Source: Mesolinea sp040772305
GTDB lineage: Bacteria; Chloroflexota; Anaerolineae; Anaerolineales; Anaerolineaceae
Assembly (NCBI GenBank): GCA_040772305.1
Contig: JAXGYK010000001.1
Coordinates: forward strand, 124,001-188,000
Length of the DNA stretch: 64,000 nucleotides
Direction of reading: 5' to 3'
Under the pieces are notes generated by a model. The model saw only the letters and a list, made by a program, of their open reading frames with translations. It was not told the DNA's origin and did no database searches. The translations under genes were made by a program, and so were the position numbers. This document shows, piece by piece, positions 17,779 through 25,555 of this stretch (its first letter is position 1; every line of letters starts with the position of its first letter).

Positions 17779-18987
17779 ATGGCTAAAGAAACAAAATATG
17801 TGGTTATTGGCGGAGGGATAGCAGGCATAAGCGCTGCTGAAGCAATTCGCAAACAGGACCCTGAGGCAAAGATAAGGCTGTTTAGCCGTGAGAAGCTGGC
17901 ACCTTACTCGCGCATGGCGCTTACCCGCTATATGGCCGGCGAAGTAGACCGCGAAAAGCTGCCTTTGCATCCCCAGGACTGGTATTTGGAAAAACAGGTG
18001 GCTTTGGAGGTGGATCAGCCTGTAGTTCGCGTCGACCCAAGCAAGCAGGAGCTGCATCTGCAGGATGACCGCATTGTCCAATACGACAAGCTGGTTCTGG
18101 CAACCGGAGCAGATCCCTTTGTGCCTCCTTTTCCGGGAAAGGACTTAGAAAGTGTAATTGCGGTGCGCACGCTGGAAGATGCAGACTTTGTTCTGGATTG
18201 CTGTAAGCAGCCCATCGACGTCGTATGCATTGGCGGCGGATTGCTGGGCTTGGAATTAGCCGGAGCAATTGCGCAAGGTGGCGCACGCGTAACGGTAATT
18301 GAAACTTTCGACTGGCTGCTGCCACGCCAATTGGATCCGCAAGGCGGAAGAATCTTGCAAAGCAAGATTGAAGCCATGGGGATGCAAGTGGTCACCGGCG
18401 GAAAAACCAAGGCGATTCTGGGGGATGAGAAGGGTCATGTACGCGGTGTCCAGCTTGAGGACGGCAGGGAACTGCCCGCACAATTGGTCTTGGTGAGCAC
18501 TGGCGTGCGACCGAACCTGGATTTAGCCAAAACTGCCGGCTTAGCAATAAATAAAGGCATCCTGGTAGATGACCGCATGGCAAGCAATGACCCTTTAATC
18601 TTTGCTGCAGGTGATAACACAGAACACAAAGGCATGCTCTATGGTCTATGGTTGCCAGCCAAGAACCAGGGCAGCGTGGCAGGCACCAATGCTGCCGGAG
18701 GCGATGCCAGCTTTGAAGGTATGGCACCTTCGGCAATGCTGAAGGTGCTGGGGATTGATCTTTTTAGCATCGGAAAAATATCTGGTGATAGCCAAGGGGA
18801 GAAGGTTCTTCAGCGTACACAGGCTGGCAACTATTGCAGCTATATCCTTCAGGAAGGCAAGCTTTTGGGAGCTATTTTGCTGGGTGATGCGAAATTGTCC
18901 GGTAAGGTTAAAAAGGCAATGGATAGCGGGCGTTTTTTTACCGAAGAATCCAATCTGGAGGCATTTGAACAAGAACTTAAGGGGTAA
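17779..18987 (+). CDS. FAD/NAD(P)-dependent oxidoreductase (rubredoxin-reductase-like)
   Basis: This is a 402-residue pyridine nucleotide-disulfide-oxidoreductase-family flavoprotein. It has an N-terminal FAD-binding Rossmann motif (VVIGGGIAGISAAEA), a second dinucleotide fold for NAD(P)H (CIGGGLLGLELAG), and the FAD-contacting AAGD near the C-terminal third. There is no CxxC redox disulfide, so it fits the rubredoxin/ferredoxin/nitrite reductase branch that passes electrons from NAD(P)H to a small partner or O2. No rubredoxin or ferredoxin gene is adjacent. The start at 17779 follows TTGGAGGAG. It is monocistronic with its own promoter and terminator. Confidence 0.85.
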   Translation: MAKETKYVVIGGGIAGISAAEAIRKQDPEAKIRLFSREKLAPYSRMALTRYMAGEVDREKLPLHPQDWYLEKQVALEVDQPVVRVDPSKQELHLQDDRIVQYDKLVLATGADPFVPPFPGKDLESVIAVRTLEDADFVLDCCKQPIDVVCIGGGLLGLELAGAIAQGGARVTVIETFDWLLPRQLDPQGGRILQSKIEAMGMQVVTGGKTKAILGDEKGHVRGVQLEDGRELPAQLVLVSTGVRPNLDLAKTAGLAINKGILVDDRMASNDPLIFAAGDNTEHKGMLYGLWLPAKNQGSVAGTNAAGGDASFEGMAPSAMLKVLGIDLFSIGKISGDSQGEKVLQRTQAGNYCSYILQEGKLLGAILLGDAKLSGKVKKAMDSGRFFTEESNLEAFEQELKG

Positions 18988-19026
18988 ACGGCAGATATAA
19001 GATAAGCGTTTTTAGCATTGAGTAGT

Positions 19027-19062
19027 TAAGGGTGCTCCCTATCATCAGGGAGTACCCTTTGC
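19027..19062 (+). terminator. Terminator after the FAD oxidoreductase
   Basis: GGGTGCTCCCT pairs with AGGGAGTACCC (one mismatch) across a six-base loop and is followed by TTTGCTTTT. Confidence 0.8.
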
Positions 19063-19243
19063 TTTTCGGAGTGTTCCTTAAAAGAGGGTATTGCTGCCTA
19101 TAAGACAAAATTTTTTGATTGGTTCCCCTGTTGTTTAAGCTGCCAGTTGCTTTTACATAAGCTTCTTACCCATTTCTTAAAATCCGCAGGAGCTCTTTAT
19201 TGGGTTTAGAATGAACTTGGTACTAAAAGAATGGAGGCATAAA

Positions 19244-19423
19244 ATGGAAGGTGGTTCATCTGGATGTGGATGCTGTGGGTGTTTCTTTACCTTATTGCTC
19301 CTGCCATTGATTTTGTTGATTGTCTTAGTGGTGGTATTGGCAGTGATGCTTGCAAGTCAACCGGCAATTTGGCATCACTATAATCAGCTTATCCCCAGTA
19401 TGGTGAGCTTACTGCCACTCTAA
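19244..19423 (+). CDS. Small Cys-cluster membrane protein, 59 residues
   Basis: I do not recognise this protein. It starts MEGGSSGCGCCGCFF, placing four cysteines within six residues (8-13), directly before one long hydrophobic helix (about 14-40). A short tail follows with two histidines. The start is set by TGGAGG seven bases upstream; the frame extends 33 bp further but without a better signal. The clustered cysteines next to the membrane could be lipidated, bind metal or form disulfides, but nothing here decides this. It stands alone between terminators. Confidence 0.6.
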   Translation: MEGGSSGCGCCGCFFTLLLLPLILLIVLVVVLAVMLASQPAIWHHYNQLIPSMVSLLPL

Positions 19424-19440
19424 GCAAGGTATAGAAGCGT

Positions 19441-19474
19441 CAAAGCGCGTGCAGGTATTGCGCGCGTTTTGGTT
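19441..19474 (+). terminator. Probable terminator after the small membrane protein gene
   Basis: AAAGCGCG and CGCGC-GTTTT arms around a GC-rich loop, then TTTTGGTTT, 18 bp past the stop codon. Confidence 0.5.
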
Positions 19475-19570
19475 TAACTGCAGTATTTTGGATCGCTTAC
19501 AGGATATAGAAGGAATATTCAGATCCATTGTTTTAAAGCAGAAGCAAGTGAGCACAAAGCAATTCCGAGA

Positions 19571-19605
19571 AAAAAGGAACCTGTATAAAAAACTGGTTCC
19601 TTTTT
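19571..19605 (-). terminator. Terminator downstream of tRNA-Val (works in both directions)
   Basis: AAAAAGGAACC pairs perfectly with GGTTCCTTTTT across a 13-nt loop. On the minus strand it lies about 75 bp after the tRNA-Val 3' end and ends in a six-T run. Confidence 0.75.
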
Positions 19606-19681
19606 GGCTTTTATCCGTGCGGAGCGGAACTTTTTATCCGTGCTGACTTTTAGAGATTTTCCCTCGTTGAGAAGAGAAAAA

Positions 19682-19755
<74 letters not shown>

Positions 19756-19808
19756 AAACTAAAGGGAACGAAATTATAACCAAGCCAGCTTAGGGTGTCA
19801 ATCAAAAA

Positions 19809-19973
19809 TCAGACACCTCCCTTTTCATATTTGAGGACTTCGAGACTCAATTGAGTAGAGATAAGCTGCGCTCCAGCCATATGTTCATGCAACCACTGAA
19901 GTTCCTCAACCATTTGGATCTCCTCAATTACACTGTTCAATATCTTTGACAAACCAACACCCCCAGATATGAA
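19809..19973 (-). pseudogene. Truncated C-terminal coding fragment at the repeat border
   Basis: An open minus-strand frame of about 55 codons ends in TGA at 19809 and reads like real protein (ISGGVGLSKILNSV, then WLHEHMAGAQLISTQL). It begins just at the border of the inverted repeat: inside the repeat the frame meets a TAA within three codons. An internal ATG with a GAGG-like site upstream could start a 34-residue product, but the context suggests the 3' remnant of a gene cut when the transketolase segment arrived. I do not recognise the family. The rest of the segment between tRNA-Val and the repeat holds nothing else I can name. Confidence 0.5.
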
Positions 19974-21010
19974 AAGAGTTTGTTAAAGTTTGGTTAATAC
20001 TTGTGAATGGAGTAAAATAAGTTAGTACGCTTTCTAACTGTTTTCACGGGGACATCTTTTCATTAGCATATTGGAGGACAAGTGTTATTCTCAAATTCTT
20101 CAACTGACTTTCACTATTGGGAAAAAACTAAGGATATTACTGATCAGCTAATTGATATGATGCTGAACTACCGGCAAAGCGGTCACCCAGGTGGTTCAAG
20201 ATCTAAGGTTCACCTTTTTCTAACTCTGTGTCTAAGCGGTGCAATGAGATGGGATATCCGTAATCCAGGAAATCCATTCGCCGATCGTTTCGTGCTCTCC
20301 GGAGGACATACTGTACCCTTGATCTATGCAAGTCTGGCCGTTTTTAACGAAGCGATGAAAGCCAGGTACGAAGCCACCGGAGACAGTCGGTACCTTCCAC
20401 GAAGGCTAGATCAAAGATTGTTAATAAAAGATCTTCTCGGGTTTAGACGCAGAGGTGGTTTGTCAGGTCATGCGGAAATGGCAGACAAAACCCTCTTCTT
20501 GAAATTTAATACCGGTCCTTCAGGTCACGGATTCCCTGCCGCTGCAGGTGAAGCCCTTGCCCTCAAGAAAGCAGGTCTGCATACAGTAAAGGTGTTTTCG
20601 CTCGACGGGGAAGGTGGATTAACACCGGGATCCACCCACGAGGTTTTGAACTCTGCGTGGGGATTGGGTCTGAATAACCTGTATGCATTAGTGGATTGGA
20701 ATGATTTTGGAATCGATGATCACCCGATAAGCGACGTTTTACCTGGTACACCAGCAGACTGGTTCGGTTCGCATGCATGGCATGTCTATGGCACCGAAAA
20801 GGGATCTGACTGGGAGTCTCTGAACACAACATTTGCGAAAATGTTTTCCGCTAAACATACTGACTTAGCTCCTTCCGCGTTTTGGTTCAAAACGAGAAAA
20901 GGGAGAGGGTACGGAAAGTACGATGCACCATCTCATGGCACCCCCTTTTCTATTAACAGCCCGGAATATTGGAAAACCAAGGAGGAATTCGCAAAGAAGT
21001 ACAAGATACT
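19974..21010. repeat. Inverted repeat, right copy
   Basis: Reverse complement of positions 1-1037 with seven differences seen, all within the part pairing with 732-884. It spans the region upstream of the complete transketolase gene and its first 309 codons; it may extend further beyond the window's left edge partner. Confidence 0.95.
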
Positions 21011-22406
21011 ATTTGAAAATTTCAATGGAGCTGCACCTGTAAACGAGAAGGAAATAAAAAACGAATTTGCGGAAAACTTCGAGCGAGTTTTGGCTGTCCT
21101 CCAATCAGATGAATCTCTTGTTAATTATCTTTCAGACCGGCTGCTTACACTTGCGGAAGCTGTTCCGGATCTTAGCGGAGAAATGACATTTGATCGAGAA
21201 AACGGTCTTTTCAAAGACGAGGTTCTTTTTGACTACAAAAATTATCCTTCGGATTTATACGAAAAACCAGGTAAAAAAATTGCGAATAGAAATGGATTAG
21301 CTAAGTGGGGCAGTTGGATCAACGCCTATGGTGCGGCCCATTACTCTCAGCCTGTATTTATTGCTACGGCTGCTGATCTCTCAGGTTCAACAAATATTAG
21401 CGGTTTTGGAGATCGTTATCAAGACTTCCCGGGTTTCGGATGGTATGAAAGAAATACAAATAAAAATGGGGTTTTATTGCCTCAAGAGATTACAGAATTT
21501 ACAAATGCTGGAATCATGGCCGGAATGGCCTCCGTCAATTTTTCTGATGATCCGGAATCCCAATTTAACGGTTTCTGGGGAATATGTTCAACGTATGCTT
21601 CATTCTCATACCTAAAGTATGGACTATTCAGGCTATATAGCCAATTAGCACAAGATTGCAACTGGAAAGTCGGCAAAATAATTTGGGTCGCCGGTCATTC
21701 TGGTCCGGAAACAGCCGATGACAGCCGCACACACTTTGGGATTTTTGCTCCAGGGGTCACGATGTTGTTTCCTGAAGGAAGCATCATTAATTTACATCCT
21801 TGGGAACACAATGAGGTCCCTGTATTGCTGGGAGAAGCCCTGAAAACTGATGTGCCCATTGTCGCCCTGCATCTCACACGACCAGCAATTGAGATTCCGG
21901 ACCGGGAAGCACTTGGTATGCCTTCCCATTTTTCAGCAGCGAAGGGAGCATATATCATACGTGATTCCGATCCATCACGTCCTCGAGGAGGAACCTTCAT
22001 CGTTCAAGGAACAAGCGCTGTCAAAAATGTAGTTGCCCTGCTCGGAGACGAATCACTTAAGGAAATGAATGTTAAGTTAGTATGTGCAACCAGTCCAGAA
22101 CTTTTTTCTCGATTGGAAGAAAAAGAACAAGCTGCCATTCTTGATGCTGAAGATAAAATCAACTCGACTGTCATAACAACCCAAGCAAAATCTTTAATGC
22201 AGAATTGGTTCTTTAATCCGTGGGCAGAGGAATATGCCATTGCTTCAGACTGGGATAATCGATGGCGATCCGGCGGAAAGTTAGATGAAGTATTAGACGA
22301 AGCTCACTTAACACCTGAATGGATATTAAAAGGCATGAGGGATTTTGTCGCTTCGAAAGAATCTCGCTTAGACTCATTGCGGAAGACTTTGGATAATATA
22401 GAATGA
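20082..22406 (+). CDS. Transketolase-family protein (complete copy)
   Basis: This 774-residue thiamine-diphosphate enzyme should transfer a two-carbon ketol unit between sugar phosphates. The N-terminal part has HPGG near residue 36 and a TPP/Mg-binding segment (LDGEGG around 174, closing with DWNDFG around 204-209). The pyrimidine domain keeps the catalytic Glu in TEFTNAGIMAGMA, but the canonical REHAM reads EFTNA. The substrate-phosphate region reads DSRTHFGIF where classical enzymes have DGPTHQPIE. It is therefore a divergent member, and its true substrate may not be a pentose phosphate. GTG at 20082 follows GGAGGA. It converges with an aldolase/hydroxyacid dehydrogenase/transporter group, hinting at a shared carbon pathway. 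Confidence 0.85.
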   Translation: MLFSNSSTDFHYWEKTKDITDQLIDMMLNYRQSGHPGGSRSKVHLFLTLCLSGAMRWDIRNPGNPFADRFVLSGGHTVPLIYASLAVFNEAMKARYEATGDSRYLPRRLDQRLLIKDLLGFRRRGGLSGHAEMADKTLFLKFNTGPSGHGFPAAAGEALALKKAGLHTVKVFSLDGEGGLTPGSTHEVLNSAWGLGLNNLYALVDWNDFGIDDHPISDVLPGTPADWFGSHAWHVYGTEKGSDWESLNTTFAKMFSAKHTDLAPSAFWFKTRKGRGYGKYDAPSHGTPFSINSPEYWKTKEEFAKKYKILFENFNGAAPVNEKEIKNEFAENFERVLAVLQSDESLVNYLSDRLLTLAEAVPDLSGEMTFDRENGLFKDEVLFDYKNYPSDLYEKPGKKIANRNGLAKWGSWINAYGAAHYSQPVFIATAADLSGSTNISGFGDRYQDFPGFGWYERNTNKNGVLLPQEITEFTNAGIMAGMASVNFSDDPESQFNGFWGICSTYASFSYLKYGLFRLYSQLAQDCNWKVGKIIWVAGHSGPETADDSRTHFGIFAPGVTMLFPEGSIINLHPWEHNEVPVLLGEALKTDVPIVALHLTRPAIEIPDREALGMPSHFSAAKGAYIIRDSDPSRPRGGTFIVQGTSAVKNVVALLGDESLKEMNVKLVCATSPELFSRLEEKEQAAILDAEDKINSTVITTQAKSLMQNWFFNPWAEEYAIASDWDNRWRSGGKLDEVLDEAHLTPEWILKGMRDFVASKESRLDSLRKTLDNIE

Positions 22407-22585
22407 AGCAATTTCTAACATCAAACCTACCCTACGAAGATCCCTCTATTCTAAGAGTATGATCTATCGATATTTACTGCCTTGTAAGGTTTTTACGTTA
22501 GACCACGACCTGAGTGCGTAAAGTGTAAAAAATGTTTTTTCTGAGTATGAGCCATTGAATTATGAGTCTAAAAATCTAATGTAAT

Positions 22586-22619
22586 AAATACGCCCCTCAA
22601 CAAAGAGGAGCGTATTTGT
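22586..22619. terminator. Bidirectional terminator between transketolase and aldolase genes
   Basis: A 13-bp stem with one mismatch (AAATACGCCCCTC with GAGGAGCGTATTT) lies between the two convergent genes. The other roughly 180 bp between the transketolase stop and this hairpin show nothing further. Confidence 0.7.
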
Positions 22620-22689
22620 TACTAAGAACTATTTAAATCTATCGTTGTAGACAGGTTGGCGCTTTTTAATACGCCTACCGTTTAATGTA

Positions 22690-23403
22690 TCAATACCCTG
22701 TAAAGATAGCCTTGATTTCTGCTGCGCTCTTTGCCTCCAAAATCCGTTTCTGTTTTTCCTGTTCCCCATTAGTCTGTTTACGGCTTGACTCTACAACATC
22801 TGCCAAGCGGTTCGCAGGGAACTTACAAGCCCCATTTTCGTCCATATGGACAATATCGCCAGGTGCCACCACCATTCCACAGATTTCTACTGGAACATTA
22901 ATGGCATACAAGGCAAAGTCGCCGTGTCCCGGAGTTACTCCAGTTAACATGTATTGAATGCCAAACGGTCTGATTTCATCTAAATCCCTAGAAGGTCCAT
23001 CTGAGAGTACACCTACAGTCCCAAGAGCTTTAAAAGAAGACATCATCATCCCGCCTGCAAGTCCATTGATCTTCTTAATTTCTTCCGGGAAATCTTGTTT
23101 GATTGCCAGGATAACAGGCTTCGGAGAATCCTCGATCGCTTGCAAGACATCAAATAGAGAATATTTGTTTTGGAAGTCGGGGTCGGTTGGCCCATAGACA
23201 CAGGTGACTACGTAGCCTGCGACTCTTCCCACTTCAGGGAACATACATTTTAATGTCTGGTCCGTATACCATTTACCTTTCCATGGGTGATATATACTCA
23301 AGCAATCGGGATTGTTCGGATAGGTCGCTACAGCATTTGTTACGGTTGGTGTATCAAATTCTTTCAACTCCTCAATGAGTTTTGGAATTTCATAATCAAT
23401 CAT
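22690..23403 (-). CDS. RraA-like aldolase / dimethylmenaquinone-methyltransferase-family protein
   Basis: A 237-residue member of the RraA fold family. Characterised relatives are class II 4-hydroxy-4-methyl-2-oxoglutarate/oxaloacetate aldolases and RNase E inhibitors. The conserved substrate/metal patch is present: a Gly-rich MMMSSFKALGTVGVLSDG segment followed by SRDLDEI, where Arg-Asp are the usual catalytic/metal residues. The similar positioning of the late APGDIVHMDENGA block supports an enzyme rather than a regulator. It lies 24 bp after the interrupted hydroxyacid dehydrogenase on the same strand and is the last gene of that unit. The substrate is probably a 4-hydroxy-2-oxo acid (inference). 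Confidence 0.85.
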   Translation of the reverse strand: MIDYEIPKLIEELKEFDTPTVTNAVATYPNNPDCLSIYHPWKGKWYTDQTLKCMFPEVGRVAGYVVTCVYGPTDPDFQNKYSLFDVLQAIEDSPKPVILAIKQDFPEEIKKINGLAGGMMMSSFKALGTVGVLSDGPSRDLDEIRPFGIQYMLTGVTPGHGDFALYAINVPVEICGMVVAPGDIVHMDENGACKFPANRLADVVESSRKQTNGEQEKQKRILEAKSAAEIKAIFTGY

Positions 23404-24047
23404 CTCTATACCTCCTCATCGGTCTTGTTATTTATTCAATAATTCTTTATTTACGATATTGTAGGGACGTTCACCTTTAATTACTCTACAGGCCGTGTCA
23501 GCAACTCTACGTTGTAGTTCGCTATATGCTTCAACGGTATTTGCGCCGGCATGAGGCGTGATTATCAAATTTTCAAGTTTTAATATTTCTGCATCAGGAT
23601 CCTTCAAAGGTTCAGTCTCCAGCACATCCAAGCCTGCGGCTAACACTTTTCCAGATTTCATAGCATCTATCAATGCTTCTGTGTCGATCAGTCCACCTCT
23701 GGCGGTATTTACTATCATTACCCCATCTTTCATTTTAGATATTGCGTTCGCTCCGACCAGATGTTTTGTTTCCTTACTTAAGGGAACATGAATCGAGATG
23801 ATATCAGAACTAGCCAATAACTCATCCATAGTTAATCTGGTTACTTCTGCATCCTCAAACACCTTATCCGGTAAGAAGGGATCATAGGCTACAAGCTTGA
23901 AACCAAACACTTTCGCAAGTCTGGCTACTTCACGGCCAATTCGTCCGAACCCAAGAATGCCAAAGGTTTGGGTGTCAAGTCGATGAATAGGATAGCCTCC
24001 AAGTGCACTCCATTCACCTTTCCGAACCATTCTGTCGTATAGAGTTG

Positions 24048-24073
24048 TTTTTCGATATAAGCTTAAGACAAAA
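24048..24073. repeat. 26-bp direct repeat, left side of the IS
   Basis: Identical to 25139-25164. Both copies encode the FVLSLYRK stretch of the split dehydrogenase, so this is target duplication. The core is the palindrome AAGCTT. Confidence 0.93.
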
Positions 24074-25138
24074 TGTAGGATTACAGTACATATTGGACAG
24101 TGAGTGAGAAAGAATAGCAGGGAATGGAAGTATCCGTTATTGTTATTGCGCTGAAACAAAACAATGAGGAGAAACCATAACCTGCTATGGATAAGATAAC
24201 ACAAGATATGAAATACCGACATTCAGTGGTCAAATATGCGCTCAATCAGGGGGTGAGCAAAGCCAGCAGAAAATATAACAAAAGCCGCAGCTATATCTAT
24301 TTTTGGCTCAAGCGCTATGATGGAGATATTCGTTCCCTGGCCTGTCGATCGAGAAGGCCAGAGCATCATCCCCGTCAACACAGCCAGGATGAGATCGCCT
24401 TGATCCGACGCTATCAGGAACGGAATAAAGACCTGGGATTATATGAGCTTTGGTTCAAACTAAGAAAGCAAGGCTATCGCCGCCATTATGTCAGTCTGTA
24501 CCGAGTGATGCAGCGGGAAGGATTGGTCAGGCAAAAGAAGCACACAAAGAAAAGATACCAGGCACAAGCCTATGAACAGATGCAATATCCCGGACAGAGG
24601 ATCCAAGTCGACGTAAAAGTAGTCCCCAAAGCGTGTATCGTCGATAAAAAGTGGAAACAATATTATCAATACACCGCAATTGATGAATATAGTCGTTTGA
24701 GATATCTGGAAGGCTTTCAGACAGCAGACACATTCTCTTCAGCAATCTTTATTGAGCACGCCATTGCCTGGTTCAAGGGCAGAGGAATTGAGCTTGAATG
24801 TGTGCAAACGGATAATGGAGTTGAGTTCACTAAACGCTTTCTAAGGACCAAAAACGCGCATGATCTTAGCTTGTTTGAGATTGTGTTACGTGACAAAGGG
24901 ATAAGACATAAGTTCATCAGACCCTATACTCCCAGACATAATGGGAAGGTAGAACGAAGCCATAAGGAGGATCAAAAACGTTTCTATAACAAGTCAAAGT
25001 TCTATTCATTTGAGGATTTCAAAAGACAACTGAGAAGACACAATCAGCGTTCTAACCATATACCGATGCGTCCATTGAAGTTCTTATCACCTGTTCAATT
25101 TTTATCTCAGACTGTCCAATATGTTTGACAATCCTACA
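24074..25138 (+). mobile_element. Insertion sequence, IS481-like with 26-bp target duplication (1065 bp)
   Basis: The element is bounded by imperfect terminal inverted repeats of 27 bp: both ends begin TGTAGGATT and share ACATATTGGACAG after a five-base mismatch block. It encodes a single DDE transposase. Size and termini fit IS481, whose duplications are usually 4-15 bp; the 26-bp duplication recalls the IS1202 group instead. It is intact and looks recent, because the duplicated targets are identical. Confidence 0.9.
24187..25128 (+). CDS. DDE transposase (IS481/IS3-type integrase core)
   Basis: The 313-residue transposase has an N-terminal helix-turn-helix (VSKASRKYNKSRSYIYFWLKRY). The rve-type catalytic core shows Asp in IQVDVK, Asp in QTDNGVEF and Glu in GKVERSHKEDQ. 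It fills the element and is undamaged. A decayed relative lies at 28446-29125. Confidence 0.93.
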   Translation: MDKITQDMKYRHSVVKYALNQGVSKASRKYNKSRSYIYFWLKRYDGDIRSLACRSRRPEHHPRQHSQDEIALIRRYQERNKDLGLYELWFKLRKQGYRRHYVSLYRVMQREGLVRQKKHTKKRYQAQAYEQMQYPGQRIQVDVKVVPKACIVDKKWKQYYQYTAIDEYSRLRYLEGFQTADTFSSAIFIEHAIAWFKGRGIELECVQTDNGVEFTKRFLRTKNAHDLSLFEIVLRDKGIRHKFIRPYTPRHNGKVERSHKEDQKRFYNKSKFYSFEDFKRQLRRHNQRSNHIPMRPLKFLSPVQFLSQTVQYV

Positions 25139-25164
25139 TTTTTCGATATAAGCTTAAGACAAAA
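25139..25164. repeat. 26-bp direct repeat, right side of the IS
   Basis: Second copy of the target duplication described at 24048-24073; the bases on either side differ, so 26 bp is the full length. Confidence 0.93.
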
Positions 25165-25555
25165 GCCATTGTATGATTCGCAACCTCTGGAATACAATAA
25201 TCGGGAATATTGCATACAAGAATCCCGTTTTCCGTTGCTGCATCTACATCAATATTGTCGTAGCCTATTCCATACCTTACGACCACCTTGCAATTGTCTA
25301 AATGGTCCAGCACATTCTTATTCATATCTGCATAGATAGTGATGATCCCATCAGCGTCCTTGCACTTTTCGATGATCTCATCATCCGTTCGACAGTTCTC
25401 AATTGCCAACTCAACCCCGTAACTGGCACACACCTCTTTTTCTATATCATCGTTCCAGTGTCTAAACCGATCTGGTAGCACTATTTTTGCCATCATTACA
25501 CTCCTTCTTTAAAAAATCCTAAACTCGATCCCAAGTTGTTTCATAAAAAATTGGT

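Larger units (their letters stand above)
23428..25496 (-). pseudogene. D-2-hydroxyacid dehydrogenase interrupted by an insertion sequence
   Basis: Two halves of one NAD-dependent 2-hydroxyacid dehydrogenase flank an IS. The N-terminal half (25496 to 25139) contains the catalytic-domain start and VVRYGIGYDNIDVDA. The C-terminal half (24073 to 23428) holds GFGRIGREVARL (NAD binding), the catalytic Arg in NTARGGLID, Glu in LETEPL and His in TPHAGANT. Removing 24074-25138 and one 26-bp duplicate restores an unbroken 325-residue frame: 978 bases, with both halves in the same phase. ATG at 25496 or 25493 follows AAGGAG. The gene sits between the Nramp-like transporter and the RraA-like aldolase and was presumably part of their operon; the insertion probably also reduces expression of the aldolase. 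Confidence 0.9.

Noticed and set aside
24048..24073. The 26-bp repeat as a dif/Xer site
   Set aside because: Half of it resembles a XerD arm (TTAAGACAAAA), but the central spacer is too short and the bases are plain coding sequence of the dehydrogenase.
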